From positions 908,095-972,094 of the forward strand of contig JXTC01000085.1 of assembly GCA_002914845.1 (NCBI GenBank): a stretch of 64,000 nt of DNA. The letters run 5' to 3'. The number at the start of each line of letters is the position of its first letter. The stretch's first letter is position 1. This DNA is from Trema orientale (taxonomy: Eukaryota; Streptophyta; Magnoliopsida; Rosales; Cannabaceae). A model generated the notes under the pieces. The model had not been told where the DNA came from. It saw only the letters and a program-made list of their open reading frames with translations, and searched no databases. Shown here one piece after another: positions 59,787 through 64,000 of the stretch. The position numbers and the translations under genes are program-made.

Positions 59787-61583
59787 ATTTTTAATGGTTG
59801 CTGCTATATTTATTCATCGATGGTTACTGTTTTTTTAGCTGTTGGATGAAAATCTAACGGTTTTAATTAAATTGGTAGTTGGACAACAAAATTTATTGTT
59901 ATTAAATAGCATTGATATTATAAAAATTTTTTAGAAAGTCAACTTAGTAGTATCCTAATTTAAATAATAAATTTATTATTACACGCATTTTAATGATGGT
60001 TACTCATAGAGACGTAACCATTGAAACTTCTTCTATATATATATAGGTTATGATTGCAGATGCTCTAATATGTGCTCTCTTTTCTTTTCTTTTCTTTTTT
60101 TTTTTTTAATATTCTACCAGTAATAACACATGCAAAAATATAACATATTCAAATTTACAATATTATTCTCGTTATTTCGTATCAAACTAAATATGTTTAC
60201 CTTTTTTTTCATTAAATTTTATTTACAAATTTATCCTCGTAAGAAATTTGCTAGGAAATTTGCTATATATTAAAGTTTCCATTCACACTTGGACTCTATC
60301 ACGGTATAAGTATTGGCAACCGATTGAAGAAGTCGTATTTTAATTAGCTCATATTTTGGTGAGTTCTGTCCCATGAAATTCTGACGCTATGAGTTGCATA
60401 CCTTTCTTTCCTCAATCTTCGTCAGAGAAAGATTATCAAAATGTCCCTTTAACATAACTATCAATTCAAACTACTAAGGTTCAACTTGAGTGATTTTAAT
60501 AGGTAGAAATATATGAGTGACTGTATTAACCACTTTATTTATTTACAGTTAATAAATGGAGTTTTTATGATGAGTAGTACGTAATTAGCTATATAACATA
60601 TCATATGAGTAATACTATCATTTTTTTTTCCCTACAAAAAATTGTAAATTCATACTGAGAATAAATTTAATTGTTTTGTAGGCGCCAGGCCAATAATAAG
60701 TTTATAAGTACCGAACCAATCAATTTTATGCATGTCTTTCCACTGTTCATTTAAGCATGCATCTTCAAATTAATGACATAATAACGTCAATTATTTGAAT
60801 CAAACAAGTTACTCCATTTGAAAAGTTTATGATGATTTACTCAAAAAAAAAAAAAAAAGTTTATGATTAGCACTATCTATATAGTTTTTTTTTATTTTTT
60901 ATTTTTAGGATATAGCACTATCTTAGAATTACAACATTTAAAATTTGACCCAAAAAGTAATCCAACGTAGGTGCACGGGGCCTTTTTTCAAAAGAAAAGT
61001 TAATAAACAATCCTTTTTTTTTTTTTGAGAAATAATCTTTTACAACGTAGGTGCATGGGGCCTTTTTTTTTTTCTCATAAACAATCTTTTACCAAGAAGA
61101 GAAAGTGCATGCACATTTATTTATTCATGATTCAATCCAAAGCGACCTAATACCATATGAGTTAATATGAGTTATATATAGATGAGGGTGAACAGTAATA
61201 AATCATGTTTAGTGAAATAAATAAATAGTTTTGAAAAGAAAAATATAGAATTAAAGTTTTGGACTCTTTACAAGGTATTAGGTTGTGATTTTTTTTTTTT
61301 TTTTTATACTAAGATATTCATAATGCTATCCGATATAAGAGTCTCTGAAAAGCAAAAGACCCGGAGCAGCTTTTCGTTTATATCTTCCTAATTTTTTGAA
61401 CGGATAGCGATTCTTTCTGGGGAAGAGTTTAACTATCAAAAGGGTTTGTTTTGAGCCTACGACTCTTTCCATTATCGTCCTATTTTTTTTGATAAAAATC
61501 TATAATTTTTTTTAAAATGGTTTATTAATAATCTATATCATATCATATAATATCACTCCAAGAACCAAAGCTACCATTCTCTA
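59787..61583. other. AT-rich spacer upstream of the subtilase
   Basis: Long T and A runs (60090-60110, 60847-60858, 61288-61305). At about 60963-61060 the phrase CAACGTAGGTGCACGGGG recurs 80 bp later as CAACGTAGGTGCATGGGG. No gene was recognised. Confidence 0.5.
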
Positions 61584-61640
61584 AAACAGAGAAAAGCTAC
61601 AGAAACTTACTCTCTTTATATATAAAGCTTTTCTCTGTTT
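61584..61640 (+). promoter_or_regulatory. TATA box framed by a perfect inverted repeat, subtilase promoter
   Basis: TATATAAA at 61619-61626, about 119 bp before the start codon. Arms AAACAGAGAAAAGCT (61584-61598) and AGCTTTTCTCTGTTT (61626-61640) are exact reverse complements 27 bp apart, with the TATA box in the spacer and touching the right arm. Confidence 0.75.
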
Positions 61641-61744
61641 ATGAGATAGGTTTTTAATCATCAAAAGCAGAGAAAGTGTATATCACTTTCGACCACTTTT
61701 GACGAAAAAAACACCAAAACCAAACTATACTGACAAACCACACA

Positions 61745-64000
<2,256 letters not shown>

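Overview
The window is nuclear DNA of a flowering plant, most likely a eudicot. It is AT-rich and transposon-laden, with spliced genes using GT-AG introns, a plant-specific microRNA (miR160) and plant gene families (GPI-type GH17 glucanase, plant PFK2, RGLG ligase, HMA protein, SBT5 subtilase). Nothing visible fixes the species. One ambiguous base (n) lies at 11151.

Layout: 1.4-7.0 kb holds a decayed Ty1/copia retrotransposon split by a second LTR. 7.7-11.15 kb is a multi-exon RGLG-type ubiquitin-ligase pseudogene with a hAT MITE in one exon; a larger hAT MITE follows. 12.3-15.2 kb (minus) is an intact two-exon GH17/X8 glucanase. 18.4-23.5 kb (minus) is an intact two-exon ATP-dependent phosphofructokinase (PFK2) whose 3.7 kb intron carries small transposons. 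25.9-28.9 kb is a Mutator-like element that keeps the catalytic-Cys exon of a Ulp1-type protease and is filled with a dispersed array of quasi-palindromic TTGAC..GTCAA units, the most unusual structure here. 29.7-30.5 kb (minus) is a three-exon, 76-residue HMA-domain protein with a six-base first coding exon.

31.1-45.4 kb is a nest. A TRIM element is split by a 7.2 kb non-autonomous Ty3/gypsy element (gag and protease only) with a perfect 5-bp target duplication. Next to it, a hAT MITE is split by a 5.8 kb L1-type LINE with a perfect 14-bp target duplication. 47.1-47.2 kb (minus) is a MIR160 hairpin. 50.0-57.8 kb is a decayed Ty3/gypsy element with about 2.2 kb LTRs, one carrying a Mutator-type MITE, abutting a second TRIM. 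59.3-59.8 kb is a fold-back element. 61.7 kb to the end holds the first six exons of an SBT5-type subtilase, which continues past the window.

The host genes do not form a pathway or cluster. They are ordinary single-copy-style plant genes (cell-wall beta-1,3-glucan turnover, cytosolic glycolysis, metal or small-ligand binding, auxin-response regulation by miR160, secreted proteolysis) separated by layered transposon insertions. All coordinates, splice sites and homologies were read by eye and no search was run.
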